Shown here: positions 63,772-64,000 of the stretch, piece by piece
How the letters are laid out: every line of letters begins with the position of its first letter
Numbering within the stretch: the stretch's first letter is position 1
Assembly: GCF_014397115.1 (NCBI RefSeq)
Contig: NZ_CP060720.1
Coordinates: 636,001-700,000, forward strand
Direction of reading: 5' to 3'
Length of the DNA: 64,000 nt
DNA from: Vagococcus carniphilus
GTDB lineage: Bacteria > Bacillota > Bacilli > Lactobacillales > Vagococcaceae
Notes under the pieces: model-generated
What the model was told of the DNA's origin: nothing
What the model saw: the letters and a program-made list of their open reading frames with translations, nothing else
The model's database searches: none
Position numbers and translations under genes: made by a program

Positions 63772-64000
63772 CTAGTTAGCTTCAAGAACAACTGGAAGAA
63801 TCATTGGATGTCTTTCAGTTTGTTCGATTAAGAAAGGTTGGATGGCGTTAATAATAACTTCATTTAACATAGCTTCATCACAATCTTTGTTTTTCAAAGC
63901 TTTACGAATGGCATTAAATAAAATTCGTTGTGATTCTTGGATAAGTTCTCCGGATTCTCTCATATAGATAAATCCACGAGATAAGATGTCTGGACCAGCC
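63772..64000 (-). CDS. Ribonuclease J, C-terminal part (runs off the window)
   Basis: The last 75 codons of a gene that continues beyond the right edge. The visible protein contains AGPDILSRGFIYMRESGELI, the late conserved region of RNase J, then a helical C-terminal domain and ends HPMILPVVLEAN. RNase J is a metallo-beta-lactamase-fold 5' exonuclease and endonuclease of Gram-positive mRNA decay. J1 and J2 cannot be told apart from this fragment. An ATG at 63963 inside is not a start. Confidence 0.9.
   Translation of the reverse strand, partial: AGPDILSRGFIYMRESGELIQESQRILFNAIRKALKNKDCDEAMLNEVIINAIQPFLIEQTERHPMILPVVLEAN

Overview
The window is 64 kb of a low-GC (roughly one third G+C) Gram-positive chromosome. 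Gene content points to the Lactobacillales, most likely the Enterococcaceae (Vagococcus/Enterococcus-like): EzrA, Rex, a T-box-controlled valS, an LPXTG surface protein, an Mga-type regulator, a DUF1149 protein, an AhpC/AhpF pair and RNase J. The genus is an inference from gene content; no 16S gene is present. I see no phage, insertion sequence, integrase or CRISPR array.

Layout. 1-7.5 kb: peptidase E-like protein, a P-loop kinase-like protein, a DUF1697 protein, a membrane-anchored DNA/RNA nuclease with a small possible immunity partner, an ABC exporter with a very large FtsX-type permease, and a LytTR/DUF3021 regulatory pair preceded by 21-bp-phased direct repeats. 7.7-17.4 kb: NfeD/flotillin, a YkyA-like lipoprotein, an aromatic-acid exporter-like protein, two cell-wall hydrolases, a signal peptidase I homologue lacking the usual catalytic lysine, a PdxK/ThiD kinase, DUF1149 and a phosphoesterase. 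17.4-22.4 kb: a long cytoplasmic coiled-coil protein, Tex, SprT-like and tRNA-Leu(AAG).

22.5-38.6 kb is the most unusual part: an Mga-like regulator, a secreted small protein that seems to start at an ATT codon, a GtfA/SdgB-type glycosyltransferase, a 3430-residue LPXTG protein with a duplicated super-module and a Ser-Asp-Gly repeat stalk, and a coiled-coil protein whose C-terminus looks like the first half of the same kind of glycosyltransferase without its catalytic half. I read this as a candidate dedicated adhesin and adhesin-glycosylation locus resembling staphylococcal Sdr/SdgAB and streptococcal GtfA/GtfB, but with a different non-catalytic partner.

38.6-64 kb is mostly housekeeping: a DnaA-box-like cluster and PerR-like box before ahpC, ahpF with domains in reversed order, threonine synthase, DUF72, HAD and NTP pyrophosphohydrolase-like genes, an ECF importer divergent from a TudS-related desulfidase, aspartate kinase, ezrA-cysteine desulfurase-thiI, rex with its own operator, tpx, T-box-valS-folC-HAD-radC, a cold-shock gene, a lipoprotein and the 3' end of an RNase J gene. 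Redox control (PerR, Rex, AhpCF, Tpx) is concentrated in this half.
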